A DNA stretch of 62,401 bases from Methylococcales bacterium (GTDB taxonomy: Bacteria > Pseudomonadota > Gammaproteobacteria > Methylococcales > Methylomonadaceae). This document shows, in pieces, positions 62,373 through 62,401 of this stretch. A program made the position numbers and the translations under genes. The DNA is taken from NCBI GenBank assembly GCA_028707085.1, contig JAQTUW010000018.1, forward strand, positions 1 through 62,401, in the 5' to 3' direction. Each line of letters opens with the position of its first letter. Position 1 is the first letter of the stretch. Under the pieces are notes generated by a model. The model was not told the DNA's origin. It saw nothing but the letters and a program-made list of their open reading frames with translations, and made no database searches.

Positions 62373-62401
62373 GGTGCACGAAAAATGAGCCCTCATCCCC
62401 A

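Larger units (their letters stand above)
61814..62401. other. Non-coding AT-rich interval at window end
   Basis: 588 bp without an accepted gene. The first about 230 bp are of gene-like composition but frames there lack homology or ribosome-binding sites. The rest is AT-rich and contains a sigma-54-like site (62204-62219) and an extended -10 element (62364-62372). Both point rightward, so a gene probably begins beyond the window. Confidence 0.5.

Overview
The window looks like chromosome of a gammaproteobacterium. An rpoE(algU)-mucA-mucB cluster sits divergent from nadB, as in Pseudomonas and relatives. DksA is followed by glutamyl-Q tRNA synthetase, cysM by rlmD, and there are PEP-CTERM/VPLP-type sorted proteins. 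The combination of PEP-CTERM surface proteins, many TPR-glycosyltransferases and a very large two-partner-secretion exoprotein is reminiscent of methane-oxidising Methylococcales. That assignment is an inference: no methane-oxidation gene lies in the window.

Layout. (1) 1-11.9 kb: six TPR-containing glycosyltransferase genes. Two plus-strand genes carry a GT9-like C-terminal domain. One plus-strand gene and three minus-strand genes carry a SPINDLY/O-GlcNAc-transferase-like (GT41) domain. The two groups meet tail to tail at about 5.2 kb, where one gene has lost an internal block of its catalytic domain and the other runs through into antisense sequence. (2) 12-16.6 kb: a small possible ribbon-helix-helix protein, a VPLP-CTERM secreted protein, a secreted PstS-like protein and a Phd/VapC-type toxin-antitoxin pair. 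(3) 16.8-35.6 kb: a two-partner secretion pair (TpsB and a 3847-residue TpsA). A strong hairpin separates it from a compact gene set: a DUF2341-LamG-ExbB fusion, ExbD, a TonB-like protein, a putative porin and a periplasmic coiled-coil protein. (4) 35.6-40.4 kb: the envelope-stress cluster rpoE-mucA-mucB-degP(mucD) followed by cysK. (5) 40.4-44.2 kb: nadB-recQ. (6) 44.2-46.9 kb: a PEP-CTERM gene with a sigma-54-like promoter and three upstream direct repeats, then a GT4 glycosyltransferase. (7) 46.9-62.4 kb: mostly housekeeping genes (MOSC protein, MarR-like regulator, dnaQ, ppk, cysM-rlmD-ldt-truA, a DUF3581-like gene, rhodanese, aminotransferase, dksA-gluQ-acsA-EamA exporter), ending in an AT-rich non-coding stretch with promoter-like sites.

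How it may fit together. The most unusual unit is the TPS locus joined to a proton-motive-force (ExbB/ExbD/TonB) module whose ExbB subunit carries a large periplasmic, possibly carbohydrate-binding, domain. Ordinary two-partner secretion needs no TonB energy, so this looks like an energised surface-adhesin or envelope-spanning system. GT41 enzymes glycosylate HMW-type TpsA adhesins in Haemophilus, so the nearby GT41 array makes TpsA or the PEP-CTERM proteins reasonable candidate substrates; this is a hypothesis. No tRNA, rRNA, CRISPR array, insertion sequence or phage gene was recognised.
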